This document shows positions 44,147 through 53,929 of a stretch of DNA of 64,000 bases, piece after piece. The notes beneath the pieces were generated by a model. That model was not told the DNA's origin and ran no database searches. It worked only from the letters and a program-made list of their open reading frames with translations. The translations under genes were made by a program, and so were the position numbers. Origin of the DNA: Haloterrigena salifodinae (GTDB taxonomy: Archaea > Halobacteriota > Halobacteria > Halobacteriales > Natrialbaceae); contig NZ_RQWN01000001.1 in the NCBI RefSeq assembly GCF_003977755.1, forward strand, positions 574,995-638,994, given 5' to 3'. Within the stretch, counting starts at the first letter, position 1. Each line of letters opens with the position of its first letter.

Positions 44147-44587
44147 ATACACCGGGTAATCAGATTTTACTATCATAAACTTTTCTGCTCCGTGATCGAA
44201 CAAATATTCCTAGATTAAAGGCGTTTGAAAGGGAGTTCTGTAAAATAACCCAGCATATATCGAAAACATTGACTGTAATGCATTCATGGTGTAAGGTGGG
44301 ATTACCGGCGGCTCGAGGCCACATCGGTCGCACAACCGTCGCCGGTCGGCCCCGTTTCGCAGGCTCGAAACGGTCAGACCGTCCGTACGGTCACGCGAAC
44401 CGACGCTATCGCGGCCGTCGCGAACCGCGTGTCCGCACGACCCGTACCGGAACGAAAGAAGCGACTCCCTTCGTTTTGCGCAGTACGGCTACAGCGGCCG
44501 TACGGCTGCTATAACAAAGCCTACATGAACCGAAGCTGAGCGAGAGTGTCGCCTTCGGCGATCGACCGCCCGTCGACACCGACAACA
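44147..44587. other. 441-bp divergent regulatory region
   Basis: Separates the divergent polysaccharide-lyase-like gene and the FemAB-like gene. No ORF is convincing. Elements: an A/T-rich tract near 44160-44275 on the minus-gene side and GCTATAACA (44508-44516), too far from the ATG at 44588 for a leaderless start, so that gene may have a leader of about 45 nt. Confidence 0.5.
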
Positions 44588-45646
44588 ATGAGTATTCGTG
44601 TTTCAGTAGCCGATCCGTCAGAACAGGAGACGTGGAACAGGTACGTCGATCGCTCCCCCCAGGGGACGGTCTTCCACCGGTACGAGGCCCTCGAGTGCCT
44701 GCGGGATCACACGGGTGCGACGCTGTATCCGCTGATGGGACACAAAGGGGAGCATCCGGTCGGAATCTTCCCCGTCTTCGAACTGAACAGCGGCCCGTTC
44801 TCGCTGGTCTTCTCGCCGCCGTACGAACTCGGGATACCGAACCTCGGCCCCGCACTGCTGCATATGGGCCAGCTGAAACAGCGAAAACGGGAGAAACGAC
44901 ACCGCCGATTCATCGAGAGTTGTCTCGAGTGGATCGACGAGGAGATCGATCCGCAGTACACCTACGTCGAAACCGACTGGAACTACGACGATACCCGCCC
45001 GTTCGACTGGAACGAGTTCGACGTCTCGCCGGCGTACACGTACGTCGTCCCGCTCGAGGACTCGCCAAGCGAGGAGGAGTTGATCAAGCGGTTCAGTCAG
45101 AGTCCGCGCAGGCGGATCCGGGACGCACAGGACCGGGAAGACGAGTACACGATCGAGACCGGCGACCGTGCCGATCTCGCGTGGACCGTCGAGCAGGTGC
45201 GGAACCGGTACGAAGAGCAGGACCGAAAGCCGCATCTCCCCGTCGACTTCGTAACTGGACTGTACGACCGACTCCCCGAAGGAGCCGTTCGCGTGGATGT
45301 GCTCCGGCTCGACGGCGAACGGGTGTCGGGCAACATCATCCTCGATAACGGCGATCGAATTCGCGGCTGGCAGGGCAGCACGCGCCCCGACACCGATTTC
45401 CCGGCCAACGAGTTGCTCGAGTACCACGGTATGTGCGACGCCCTCGAACGCGGGGCCGACGGCTACGAGATCGTCGGGGCGAACACGCCTCGGCTGACCA
45501 CGTGGAAGGCGAAGTTTAGCCCGGAGACGCGAACCTACTACTCGGCGAAGCGGTCGACGATGAGCATGGAGATGGCCGAGAGCCTCTACGTCAACCTCCG
45601 GGACAGCAGCGAGTTGCTCTCGCGACTGTCTCCGGCGACGAACTAG
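44588..45646 (+). CDS. FemAB/GNAT-like acyltransferase 1
   Basis: 352 aa. The N-terminal part (WNRYVDRSPQGTVFHRYEAL) and the central RFSQSPRRRIRDAQDRED, followed by VRNRYEEQDRKPHLP and VRVDVLRLDGERVSGNIIL, follow the double-GNAT FemAB/BioF2-like pattern used in exopolysaccharide loci for transfer of acyl or aminoacyl groups. No membrane segment. A second member follows 46 bp downstream. The actual donor and acceptor are unknown. Confidence 0.78.
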   Translation: MSIRVSVADPSEQETWNRYVDRSPQGTVFHRYEALECLRDHTGATLYPLMGHKGEHPVGIFPVFELNSGPFSLVFSPPYELGIPNLGPALLHMGQLKQRKREKRHRRFIESCLEWIDEEIDPQYTYVETDWNYDDTRPFDWNEFDVSPAYTYVVPLEDSPSEEELIKRFSQSPRRRIRDAQDREDEYTIETGDRADLAWTVEQVRNRYEEQDRKPHLPVDFVTGLYDRLPEGAVRVDVLRLDGERVSGNIILDNGDRIRGWQGSTRPDTDFPANELLEYHGMCDALERGADGYEIVGANTPRLTTWKAKFSPETRTYYSAKRSTMSMEMAESLYVNLRDSSELLSRLSPATN

Positions 45647-45692
45647 GCGCTTCCATCGCCGCGCGGGCCGCGTCGTCCGAGACCGCGAATCG

Positions 45693-46802
45693 ATGTCGCT
45701 CACAACTACCGTCCGACCAACCGTCTACGCTTTCGAAACCGTGTCAGCACTCGATCCGACTCTGTACCGAAGCATCGAACCGATAAACGAGAACCAGTGG
45801 AACAACGTCGTCACCCAGTCCGACCGCGGAACCGTCTACCAGCGCTACGAGTGGGTTCGGGCGATCGAAGAGACCTTCGACTACGAGCCCCGCCACGTCG
45901 TCGTCGAGAAGAGCGGCAACCCTATCGCCCTCATGCCGAACTTCCAGGTCGACCTCCCCGTTCCCGATACCGTCACGGAGACGCTCCCCGTGACGCCGCC
46001 GCTCAAGCAGCTGGTCTCGCTGCCGACCGGGTTCGGCGGCCCGGTCGTCCTCACGGACGAGGCCGACGCGCTCGACCTGCTGTTCGACGGCCTCGAGTCG
46101 ACCAGCGAGCGGACCGTCGTCAACCACGCCATCGAGACCTACGACCTCGAGTACGTGCGGTACGGCCAGTACCTCCAGACCCGGGGATACGAGCCGTCGT
46201 TCGACTCGTGTCTGTTCCTGATCGACCTCGAGGACGGCTGGGACGCCATCCTCGACGGGATGGACAAGGGCCGACGCCGCGACATCCGAAAGGGTAACGA
46301 ACAGGAGTATCGGATCGAGATCGACCCGCTCGGGACGGACCTCGAGACGACCTACGACTGGTACGTCAAGAACCTGGAGCGCGTCGACGGCTCGCCGCTT
46401 CCGAAGGCGTTCTTCGAGTCCCTGGCCGACCGACTCGAGGACCGATTGCGAGTCTTCCGGGCTATCGTCGAGGGAGAGGAAGTCGGCCGGTACGTTTACC
46501 TCCTCGACGACGAGGGCGACGTCCTCCACCACTGGCTGTCGGCGATCCCGAATTCGGACAACTACCAGTATCACCCCTCCGAACTCCTCCACGAACGCGG
46601 GATCAAGTGGGGGATCGAGCAGGGGTACGAGCGGTACAACTTCGGGAAAACCGGCTCGCACTTCTCGAATTCGGTCTTTCGGTTCAAACACAAGTACGGG
46701 GGAACGGCCGTCCCCATCTTCAAGGTCGAGAAGGGGTACTCGCGCGTCGCGTGGCCCCTGTACCAGCTCGGGCGCGAGAAGTACGTCGAAAAATCCCTCT
46801 AA
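45693..46802 (+). CDS. FemAB/GNAT-like acyltransferase 2
   Basis: 369 aa. Same double-GNAT pattern as the neighbour: NQWNNVVTQSDRGTVYQRYE, GMDKGRRRDIRKGNEQEYRI, FRAIVEGEEVGRYVYLLDDE, and YERYNFGKTGSHFSNSVFRFK at the end. The two proteins are only distantly alike, so the duplication is old. They are likely co-transcribed. A hairpin (GGTTCGCC/GGCGAACC, 46821-46839) follows the stop. Confidence 0.8.
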   Translation: MSLTTTVRPTVYAFETVSALDPTLYRSIEPINENQWNNVVTQSDRGTVYQRYEWVRAIEETFDYEPRHVVVEKSGNPIALMPNFQVDLPVPDTVTETLPVTPPLKQLVSLPTGFGGPVVLTDEADALDLLFDGLESTSERTVVNHAIETYDLEYVRYGQYLQTRGYEPSFDSCLFLIDLEDGWDAILDGMDKGRRRDIRKGNEQEYRIEIDPLGTDLETTYDWYVKNLERVDGSPLPKAFFESLADRLEDRLRVFRAIVEGEEVGRYVYLLDDEGDVLHHWLSAIPNSDNYQYHPSELLHERGIKWGIEQGYERYNFGKTGSHFSNSVFRFKHKYGGTAVPIFKVEKGYSRVAWPLYQLGREKYVEKSL

Positions 46803-46820
46803 CGAACTTTTTCCGCGTCG

Positions 46821-46889
46821 GGTTCGCCTATGGCGAACCGCTCGCGTAAAAACTTCGATGAAAAAGGCCGCTCGCTCCCGATGGTCGCT
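46821..46889. repeat. Hairpin plus 20-bp word shared with the tRNA-Leu element
   Basis: GGTTCGCC (46821-46828) pairs with GGCGAACC (46832-46839) just after the FemAB-like 2 stop and may terminate it. At 46870-46889 the 20-mer GCTCGCTCCCGATGGTCGCT is identical to 7342-7361, the loop of the tRNA-Leu trailing palindrome. So the loop core is not confined to tRNA loci. Confidence 0.6.
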
Positions 46890-47067
46890 CGCGGGTGCAG
46901 CGCTTGCGCCTCGACGGCAGTGGTAACGCCTCAGCCTGTACGTGCCGCGAGTTTCACAGTAAGCTCCGTGATCCAGTTATTATCTACTCGAGACGTCCGG
47001 TCACGTATACTGATGGGAGAATGCGCGCGCTTCTCGAGGGGATGCAACTCTCGCCAATCTCCCTTCG

Positions 47068-48300
47068 TCACTCCCCGGGCCTCGAGGGAACGGCCGCCGG
47101 ATCGAGTTCCTGCCCGTCGACCCACAGCTCCGCCAGTTCCGGGACGGCGTCGACGGCGACGATCGAGCCGTCGTACAGGTAGCCGTCGGCGCTCTCGGGA
47201 GCGGCGACCGCGTCGGCGGTCGCGTACCCTTTGGTGGTATCGGCCAGCGCGATTTCGACCGTCTCGTTCGGCGTCGTCGTATGTCCGTCGACGTTACTCC
47301 ACTCGCTGTGGACGACGTAGCCATCGACGTAGATGCGGTAGCTCGTCTCCGCGTCGCCGGTCGCAACGGTGATCCGGCCGTCGTAGTCGTCCATCCTGCT
47401 GGAGTCCTCGACGTAGGGATCCGATTCCAGTCGGTCCTCGATCGCCCCGTTGCCGCGCAGTTCGTGGTCGTCGTAGTAGATCGCCAGGTCCGCCGGCGCC
47501 GTTTCGTTGCCGCCGTACCGAACCAGCGGCCCGCCGTACTCGATCGCCTGGTCTTCGGTCGTCGTCCAGCGAAAGTCGGTTCGCTCGTAGACGGGCGTGC
47601 CGTTCAGCCAGCACCGAACCTCGCCGTCCGGGTTCGCCGTGCCGTCGCTGACCGTGTTCATCCGGACGAGCGTCTCGAACCGGAACCACTTGCCGGTCGG
47701 AACCGGCGCGCCGACGACCTCGAACTCGCCGCTGATGCCCTCCTGATCCATGTGATAGGAGTACGCGGCAAGGTTGTAGGTCGCCTCGTCGTCGATCTCG
47801 CGATCGGTCACGGCGAACATGCTCGACCAGCCGTCGTCGCCGTGTGGCCGACCCCGACTGCCCGATCCCTGGATGCCGGCCTCCGTGTTGAGCCCTGCAC
47901 ACCAGAACCGACAGACGTCCGTCTCTTCCATCGTCCAGTCATCGCTCAGAGAGATCATCGCTCGCTGGTAGAGCGCCCGTGGCTGGTCGTAGCCCTCGTC
48001 GGGAAACCAGACCATCGCGTTGCTCCCGTCGCTGTCGCCCGCGGGGATGTCACACCGCAGGGCCGTCGCTCCCGTGTAGGCGGCTCCGTCCTCGAAGGCA
48101 AATCGTTCCGGATACCCCGTCCAGACGCGGTAGACGTCGGACGGGTCGTCGTGCGCGTCGTACTCGATTTCCCGTTCCTCGAACGTCGCAGCCCCGCCGC
48201 CACCCCCCTCGTTCCGGGCGACCAGTGTGATCACCCCGCCCGCGATCCCCGCCGTAAGCGCGCCGCCGGTGAGTTTCAAATACGACCGTCGGTCGACCAT
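47068..48300 (-). CDS. TAT-secreted polysaccharide-lyase-like protein, paralogue 3
   Basis: 410 aa. The signal is MVDRRSYLKLTGGALTAGIA. The domain is a more distant copy of paralogues 1 and 2: DDPSDVYRVW, RPHGDDGWSSMFAVTD, LAAYSYHMDQEG, CWLNGTPVYER, and AIYYDDHELRG. One copy of the accessory module is at the end (YRIYVDGYVVHSEW to LWVDGQELDP). Whether the signal is cleaved or acts as an N-terminal anchor is unclear. Confidence 0.76.
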   Translation of the reverse strand: MVDRRSYLKLTGGALTAGIAGGVITLVARNEGGGGGAATFEEREIEYDAHDDPSDVYRVWTGYPERFAFEDGAAYTGATALRCDIPAGDSDGSNAMVWFPDEGYDQPRALYQRAMISLSDDWTMEETDVCRFWCAGLNTEAGIQGSGSRGRPHGDDGWSSMFAVTDREIDDEATYNLAAYSYHMDQEGISGEFEVVGAPVPTGKWFRFETLVRMNTVSDGTANPDGEVRCWLNGTPVYERTDFRWTTTEDQAIEYGGPLVRYGGNETAPADLAIYYDDHELRGNGAIEDRLESDPYVEDSSRMDDYDGRITVATGDAETSYRIYVDGYVVHSEWSNVDGHTTTPNETVEIALADTTKGYATADAVAAPESADGYLYDGSIVAVDAVPELAELWVDGQELDPAAVPSRPGE

Positions 48301-48886
48301 CTCCCGTACGATACGGTGATCCCGCCCTTAGTTACGTTCCGAATTAGAGGGTATACAATCGGTAGCAGGTCGTTATCCGATATACGCCCTTCCTACGGCA
48401 CCGTCCAGCAACGTCGCGATACTCGAGGGCCCTCACGGATCGTCTCCGAGTTTCAACGAGGACAGTCAGACCGCGTCGCTGCGTGCAGTACTCCACGCTC
48501 GAGAGACATTCTCGCTCTTCGGATCGAATCGCTACCGTAGCTGAGGTCGAGTTGGAATTCGAGTCCGTCTCGGCGGCCGTTGTGTCACCCTACTCTGACA
48601 ACTCTGATCCGGTTACGTTCACCGAAATTATCATAATATATTGAATGTGAGCGGTCCAACAGTAGCGACAGCGATACGTTCTCAGCGGCTGTGAACGGTG
48701 TCGAACGTTTTTCGAACGCAATTGTATCTAGTTCCGACAGATGATCAGTTCCGTCGATCGAAGCGGACCGACAGCCCGCCGTCGGTCCCGACCAGGAGCC
48801 GAACCGAGACCGGAGTCCGTCGCTCGAGTACGGATACCGAACCCCTCGCGACCGATCGCGAGACCGACGCAGGTCGGTGGTGCGCC
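48301..48886. other. 586-bp region upstream of the large membrane protein
   Basis: No gene is called. An A/T element ATAATATATT (48634-48643) suggests transcription from about 48665. A GTG at 48698 is in frame with the membrane protein and could add 63 residues, but those are Arg/Ser/Thr-rich and read like non-coding translation, so the later GTG was preferred. Confidence 0.5.
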
Positions 48887-50779
48887 GTGAGACGGCTCGT
48901 CGACCGCGTCTACGGGCTGTCGACGACCGCGTTACCGCTCGTGGCCGTCGTCGGAATCGTCGTCCCGCTGGTCCTCGGGCTGACGAACCTGGCGATTATG
49001 GGGCTGTACTTCGCCGTCCCCATGATCGCCGCGCCGGCGCTGGTCCGAGCGATCGGCGACGAACGGGGCTCATCGACGACGGCCGGTCGTCGGATCCCGT
49101 GGGTCGACTGGCGCGTCTGGTCGGTCACCTTCCACGTGCTGCTCGCGGGGCTCGTGGTGTTGCTCAGCGCGACCGAGGTTCGACCGTTCCTGTTCTACGC
49201 GGGAGTCGCCGTCGCGTACCTGCTGTGTTTCCTGTTGATAACGACCTCGCGGCCGACTCGAGGCCGCCACGCGATCGGCCTCTATCACCTGGTGGTCCTC
49301 GCCGCGCTCGTCATCTTCAGCGTCACGCTGAACTACGACTTCTTCGTCGGCCACGGCGACCTCATGACCCACATCGCGATGGCCACGTCGATCCTCGAGA
49401 CGGGCGAGCTCTCGTCGCTGCTGCCGGAGTACGAGGCGTTCCAGCTCTGGCACGTCTACACCGCCGTCTCGACGCAACTGTTCGGCGACTGGATCCCTGT
49501 TCACACGACGATGTACCTCCTCTCCGGGGGCGTCTTCGCCGCCGCCGTCGGGCTCATGTACGGCCTCGCCAGGCGCGTCTACCCCAACGAGACCGCCAGC
49601 CTGCTGTCGTGTCTGGTGCTGATCTCGTTCCCGCTGTACCTCTTCTACGGAATGTACTCGATCCCACGCAGCGTCACCTCGATCCTCTTCCTCGGGCTCG
49701 TGCTCGCGCTCGTCGATCGGCCGACGGGGAACATGCGGATCCTAACGGTCCTGCTAGTCGCCGCGATCGTGGTCTACCACCCCGCGTCGATCCCGTTCGT
49801 CCTCGCGATCCTCCTCCTGTTCGCGGCCCTCGAGTTCTCGATCGCCAGCCCGATCCGGGCCGCCGACAACTACGTGCTCTCGGTCGGCGTCCTGGTCACG
49901 GCCACCTACTGGCTCTACAACGCCGAGTTCATCGTCGAACGGCTCGTCGACACGATGGTCGCGAGCTTCCTCGGCTCCACGCCGGGGTCGGGCCAGTCCG
50001 GAGACGTGCTCGCCGCGCCGTGGGCGCAGGTTGCGAACTTCGTCCCCTACGCGTTCGCGCTGTTGCTGGTCCTCGTCGGTTTCCTGTTCTGGCACCGGCG
50101 GCTCGCGACGAGCGGTGAAGCCGACGCGATGGCCGACGTGGCCGAGTCGAGCGTCGACTTCCGTTCGTCGCGGCGCGTACCGCTGTTCACTTCCCTCGGG
50201 CTGCTGACGGTGGCTCTCATTCCGCTCGCGTTCCCCGGACCGACGCTGCTGCTCGACTCCTTGGCCGGCATCAACATCAGCCGATTCGGTCACTACAGCA
50301 TCATGTTCATCGCGTTGCTCGGCGGGTTCGGACTGTACGAACTGTTCGACCGCGGCGGCGTCGCGGTGTTCCTCGCGCTCCTCGTGCTCACGTCGGGGCT
50401 CGGATTCACCGCCGTCTCCAACGAGGTCACCGCCTCCGACAACCCGGTCGTCGAACGTCCCTTCTACACCTTCTACCTCACCGACAACGAGGTCCAGTCG
50501 TTCGAGGCCGTCGACGCGGGCTACGATGGCGAGATCGGCGCCGACAGGCTTTCCTGTCGGTATCTCACGGAGCTACAGGGCTCGTCGTGTTCGGTCGTTG
50601 ACGCCGGCGGGGAGGGGGACCTGTTCGCCGGCTACGACGCCGTCCTCATCAGGGAGGGCGAACTCGCGGACAGACCGTTGCAGTTCTCCGAGTACGTCGA
50701 GAAGGAGTCGATCGACGAGAGCGAACTCGCGGACCGAAACCGCGTCTACGACTCGAACGAGGTCGCGCTCTACGGCTGA
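48887..50779 (+). CDS. Large multi-pass membrane protein, GT-C-like
   Basis: 630 aa from the GTG at 48887 (an alternative GTG at 48698 gives 693 aa). About 13 hydrophobic helices are visible, then a soluble C-terminal 110 residues (DNPVVERPFYTFYLTDNEVQSF and on). An early loop GHGDLMTHIAMATSILETGEL has the Asp and His seen in GT-C glycosyltransferases and oligosaccharyl transferases. It probably uses a lipid-linked sugar at the outer face, or serves in polymerisation. It is convergent with the flippase gene. Confidence 0.72.
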   Translation: MRRLVDRVYGLSTTALPLVAVVGIVVPLVLGLTNLAIMGLYFAVPMIAAPALVRAIGDERGSSTTAGRRIPWVDWRVWSVTFHVLLAGLVVLLSATEVRPFLFYAGVAVAYLLCFLLITTSRPTRGRHAIGLYHLVVLAALVIFSVTLNYDFFVGHGDLMTHIAMATSILETGELSSLLPEYEAFQLWHVYTAVSTQLFGDWIPVHTTMYLLSGGVFAAAVGLMYGLARRVYPNETASLLSCLVLISFPLYLFYGMYSIPRSVTSILFLGLVLALVDRPTGNMRILTVLLVAAIVVYHPASIPFVLAILLLFAALEFSIASPIRAADNYVLSVGVLVTATYWLYNAEFIVERLVDTMVASFLGSTPGSGQSGDVLAAPWAQVANFVPYAFALLLVLVGFLFWHRRLATSGEADAMADVAESSVDFRSSRRVPLFTSLGLLTVALIPLAFPGPTLLLDSLAGINISRFGHYSIMFIALLGGFGLYELFDRGGVAVFLALLVLTSGLGFTAVSNEVTASDNPVVERPFYTFYLTDNEVQSFEAVDAGYDGEIGADRLSCRYLTELQGSSCSVVDAGGEGDLFAGYDAVLIREGELADRPLQFSEYVEKESIDESELADRNRVYDSNEVALYG

Positions 50780-50800
50780 TCGGCGCCGCACAGCGTGCGG

Positions 50801-52261
50801 TCAGCCCGTGAGTTGCTCCGCGACTTGATCGACGTCGATGAGATCGAAGGCCTGGCAGGCGACCAACCAGACGACGGCGCTGGCGCCGATCGCGACGACG
50901 AGGCCGACGTATCCCGAGAGGACATGCAGGAACGCCAGCACGATGGCGGCCATTCCGACGCTGATCCCCAGCGACGTCGTGAAGCAGCGGGCCACCTTTC
51001 GGTAGTCGAAGGGGAGTTCGGTGTAGACGATCCCGACCGTACAGATCGCGTAAGTGCCGTACGTGATCACGGTCGCGACCGCGGCCCCGGCGGCCCCGAA
51101 GAGCGGGATCAGGGCGACGTTCAGGGCGACGTTCCCGATCGACGTCACCCCCTTGAGAACCGCTCGCGATCGGGCTCGTCCAAGGTAGTCCAGTGCGGGC
51201 CCGGAGATGTTCTCGAGGGCCTCGAAGAAGACAAACAGCGAGAGGATCTGGACGACGAGGATGCCGCCGGCGTAGCCGTCCCCGAAGATCAGCACGACGG
51301 CCGGGTCGGCGACGACGAGAATACCGATGCAGGCGGGCACGTACAGCGTCAGCGTCTTCCGCAGACTCTCTTCGTACACCGAGGCGGCCGCCTCCGTTTC
51401 CCCCTTCGACGACTCGGCCCCGTAGGAGGGCGAGAGCGCGAAGCCGATCGACGCCGCGGGGACGCGCGTGAACTGACTGATCTGTTTGCCGATCGTGTAG
51501 AACGCGACCTGCGTCGGGTTCGTGAGAAAGCCAACGAGGATCGTGTCGAGGTGTCCGTCGACCTCGGCGGAGAGCCGCGTGACGCTCAGGGGCACGTTGT
51601 ACCGGAGGATGTTCATTCGAACCTCGCCGTCGCCGGCGACGCTCTCCCGGTCGAGGTCGCTGACGCGCCAGACCATCCAGTGGCCGAGCAGCGTCGCGAG
51701 CGCGTAGGCGACCACGTAGCCCACGACGGCCGCCGTCGGCGTCGGCCGGAGCAGGACGGCGGCCGTCACGAGCGTCAGGGTCATGCCGCCCTTTATCGCG
51801 TGTAGCTTCGCCGTGGTGGTGATCGCTTCGTACCCCTGCAGGATGGCCCGATTGTACCGGTAGAGCGTGTAGAACAGGACGTAGCCCGAGCCGACGAACA
51901 ACAGGCCGGCGAGGCCAGCTTGGTTCAGCAGCGCCGCGAGGAAGTCGGCGCCGACGAGCAGGGCGACGGCGACGGCCAGCGACGCGATCGCGACGAGGAT
52001 CCACGATTCGACGACTGCGGCGACGGCGCGCTCGGTCGCGTCGTCCCTGTCCTCCGCGATGAACCGCGCTGCGGCCCACGGCAGCCCCGATTCGCTGATG
52101 AACCGAGAGAAGGAGAAGACCGAGAGCGCGAACGCGAGCAGTCCGTACGACTCCGGCCCGAGGATCCTCGTGAGCACGAGCAACAGGAGTCCGGTCGATA
52201 CGACGTGGACGACGCGACCACCGAAATCGGAGACGATGTTCGATATCAGTCTGTTCGCCAT
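50801..52261 (-). CDS. Wzx-type lipid-linked oligosaccharide flippase
   Basis: 486 aa with about 14 membrane helices. N-terminal SNIVSDFGGRVVHVVSTGLL, then RILGPESYGLLAFALSVFSF, is the MATE/MOP polysaccharide-exporter signature; NVPLSVTRLSAEVDGHLDTILVG marks the second half. It should flip lipid-linked glycans across the membrane. It ends 21 bp from the convergent membrane protein, so both lie in one glycan export set. Confidence 0.9.
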   Translation of the reverse strand: MANRLISNIVSDFGGRVVHVVSTGLLLLVLTRILGPESYGLLAFALSVFSFSRFISESGLPWAAARFIAEDRDDATERAVAAVVESWILVAIASLAVAVALLVGADFLAALLNQAGLAGLLFVGSGYVLFYTLYRYNRAILQGYEAITTTAKLHAIKGGMTLTLVTAAVLLRPTPTAAVVGYVVAYALATLLGHWMVWRVSDLDRESVAGDGEVRMNILRYNVPLSVTRLSAEVDGHLDTILVGFLTNPTQVAFYTIGKQISQFTRVPAASIGFALSPSYGAESSKGETEAAASVYEESLRKTLTLYVPACIGILVVADPAVVLIFGDGYAGGILVVQILSLFVFFEALENISGPALDYLGRARSRAVLKGVTSIGNVALNVALIPLFGAAGAAVATVITYGTYAICTVGIVYTELPFDYRKVARCFTTSLGISVGMAAIVLAFLHVLSGYVGLVVAIGASAVVWLVACQAFDLIDVDQVAEQLTG

Positions 52262-52589
52262 GTGGTGTTTCGAGTTGTTAGGTCATCGATTGGACGGCGC
52301 GGGGTTCCGGAGCCGACGCGAGCGCGGAATCGACGCCGTCCGCGGTCGGCCCGGGGCGATACCTGACCTGATGGTGATGTGAAACGCGAACTAATAGGTT
52401 CGTGACGGGAATCGTGTCACTAACGAGTTGCTGAACGCTAGGGATCGAATAGGATTCGCTATCCGTCGCCTGAACCGGCCGGCGGCGCGCGTAGGATCCG
52501 AATTCTCTCTGCCGTCTCAAGGCGGTCCAGTTGCCGCGGTTCGAACGATCACCCACCGATATGTACGCGAATCGCATCAGCTGACCGTG
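52262..52589. other. 328-bp intergenic region upstream of a GNAT gene
   Basis: No ORF is convincing. GATATGTACG (52558-52567) lies about 28 nt before the ATG at 52590, consistent with a leaderless GNAT transcript. Nothing else stands out. Confidence 0.5.
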
Positions 52590-53213
52590 ATGTCACTCGT
52601 CAGTAAGGCAAAGCACACCACGCAGGATCTCACCAGCAAAGCGAAGAACGCGAAACTCGATCTGGCCGCCTACAAGTTTGCTGGCGAGTTTCCCGAGGAG
52701 TCGTACGCGTCGATCGACACCGAGCGAGCCGTCGTCGACGACAGGGCGTCCGTGCGTCGGTTCTTCGGCGACGACCCCACGTGGCGGGATCGGTACTTCG
52801 AGTACCTCGAGGACGGCCACGTCGGGATGGTCCTCCACGACGACGGCGAGGTGATGAGCTACGGCTGGACCCTGACGCCGGAGTCGGTGCGGGCTCCCAG
52901 GGCGCTCCCGGATACGATCGTTGAGGAGGACTGCTACTGGCTGTTCGACGCCGGGACGGAACCGGAGTACCGCGGCAACGGGCTGTTCAAGGAGATCAAC
53001 CGCGCGCGAACCGAGTGGATCCTCGAGCGGGATCCCGACGCGACGATCTACACCGATACCGGCGTCGACAACGTCGCCCGCTACGGCATCGAATCCTCGC
53101 AGTTCGAACCGCACGGCACGATCTCGCTTGTCAGATTCGAGCTCCCGGGAACCCCGCTCTTGAAGTGGAGCCGGTGGGATCGGGACGCCGAGCATCCGCC
53201 GAAACCGGAGTGA
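52590..53213 (+). CDS. GNAT-family acetyltransferase-like protein
   Basis: 207 aa. N-terminal amphipathic helix (VSKAKHTTQDLTSKAKNAKL), then a GNAT fold with GHVGMVLHDDGEVMSYGWTL and the acetyl-CoA loop DAGTEPEYRGNGLFKEINRA (R/Q-x-x-G-x-G/A pattern as YRGNGLF). It may modify a sugar or a peptide of the surface glycan, given its neighbours. The longer frame from 52428 was rejected because the promoter supports 52590. Confidence 0.75.
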   Translation: MSLVSKAKHTTQDLTSKAKNAKLDLAAYKFAGEFPEESYASIDTERAVVDDRASVRRFFGDDPTWRDRYFEYLEDGHVGMVLHDDGEVMSYGWTLTPESVRAPRALPDTIVEEDCYWLFDAGTEPEYRGNGLFKEINRARTEWILERDPDATIYTDTGVDNVARYGIESSQFEPHGTISLVRFELPGTPLLKWSRWDRDAEHPPKPE

Positions 53214-53369
53214 CGGATCGGCGACGGACGACGGTCACTCGAGTCTCGCACCGGACCTGTTCGATCGCCACCACTAATGCACGATCGACGGGTACGGGCC
53301 GATTACCGCCCGTTCGTACGGTGGACGACCGACTGGTTTTATGTCACGGTCCGGAATAGTGCGGCGGCG

Positions 53370-53648
53370 ATGCCTACGCCACGTCGTCTCCGATTCGTTC
53401 AGACGCAGGTCGCGCTGCTCCTGGGATTGCTCCTGGCGCTGGCCGTGATCGGCTCCTTCTCGCCGGGACTGTTCGTCCTGCTTGGTGTCATCGGCTTCGT
53501 CACGGCCATCGAACTCCTGACGCCAGCCGAGGTCCGCCCGCGGTGGTATGGGCGCGTCGAAGTGCTCGTCACGCTGGCACTGGTCACCGCCGCGGCCGTC
53601 GCCGGCGTCCGCACCGTCCAGTTGTTCGAACCGGGCCTGCTTCCGTAG
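53370..53648 (+). CDS. Small membrane protein with two or three helices
   Basis: 92 aa. Hydrophobic segments at residues 14-27, 30-50 and 64-80. It starts MPTPRRLRFVQTQVALLLGL. GGTTTTATG (53335-53343) is about 30 nt upstream, so the transcript is probably leaderless. No family recognised. Confidence 0.62.
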   Translation: MPTPRRLRFVQTQVALLLGLLLALAVIGSFSPGLFVLLGVIGFVTAIELLTPAEVRPRWYGRVEVLVTLALVTAAAVAGVRTVQLFEPGLLP

Positions 53649-53929
53649 CGCGGCCGTCCGTCGCCGTCGGCGAGTGAACCTCGTCTGGACGGTCGGACGC
53701 TACACTCCTCATAGCGACACCGTCCTCCGAGCACTAACATCGATATCCCGCACTCAGTAGAGCGCACAACGCTCGGACTCCGTACCGGCCAAAACACCCG
53801 CCGAGCGACAACTCGCGTCTCGCTGACGCGCCGATTCCCTCAGAAGGAGTACTGGTCACCCGCTCGAGTCAGTCCCGTCAGAACGGTCGACGCCGCTTCG
53901 CGACTCGAGTCCGTCCCCCCGTCGCCCGC

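Noticed and set aside
48698-48886. 63-residue N-terminal extension of the large membrane protein
   Set aside because: The residues are Arg/Ser/Thr-rich and unlike haloarchaeal coding sequence; the GTG at 48887 directly precedes the first helix. It cannot be excluded fully.
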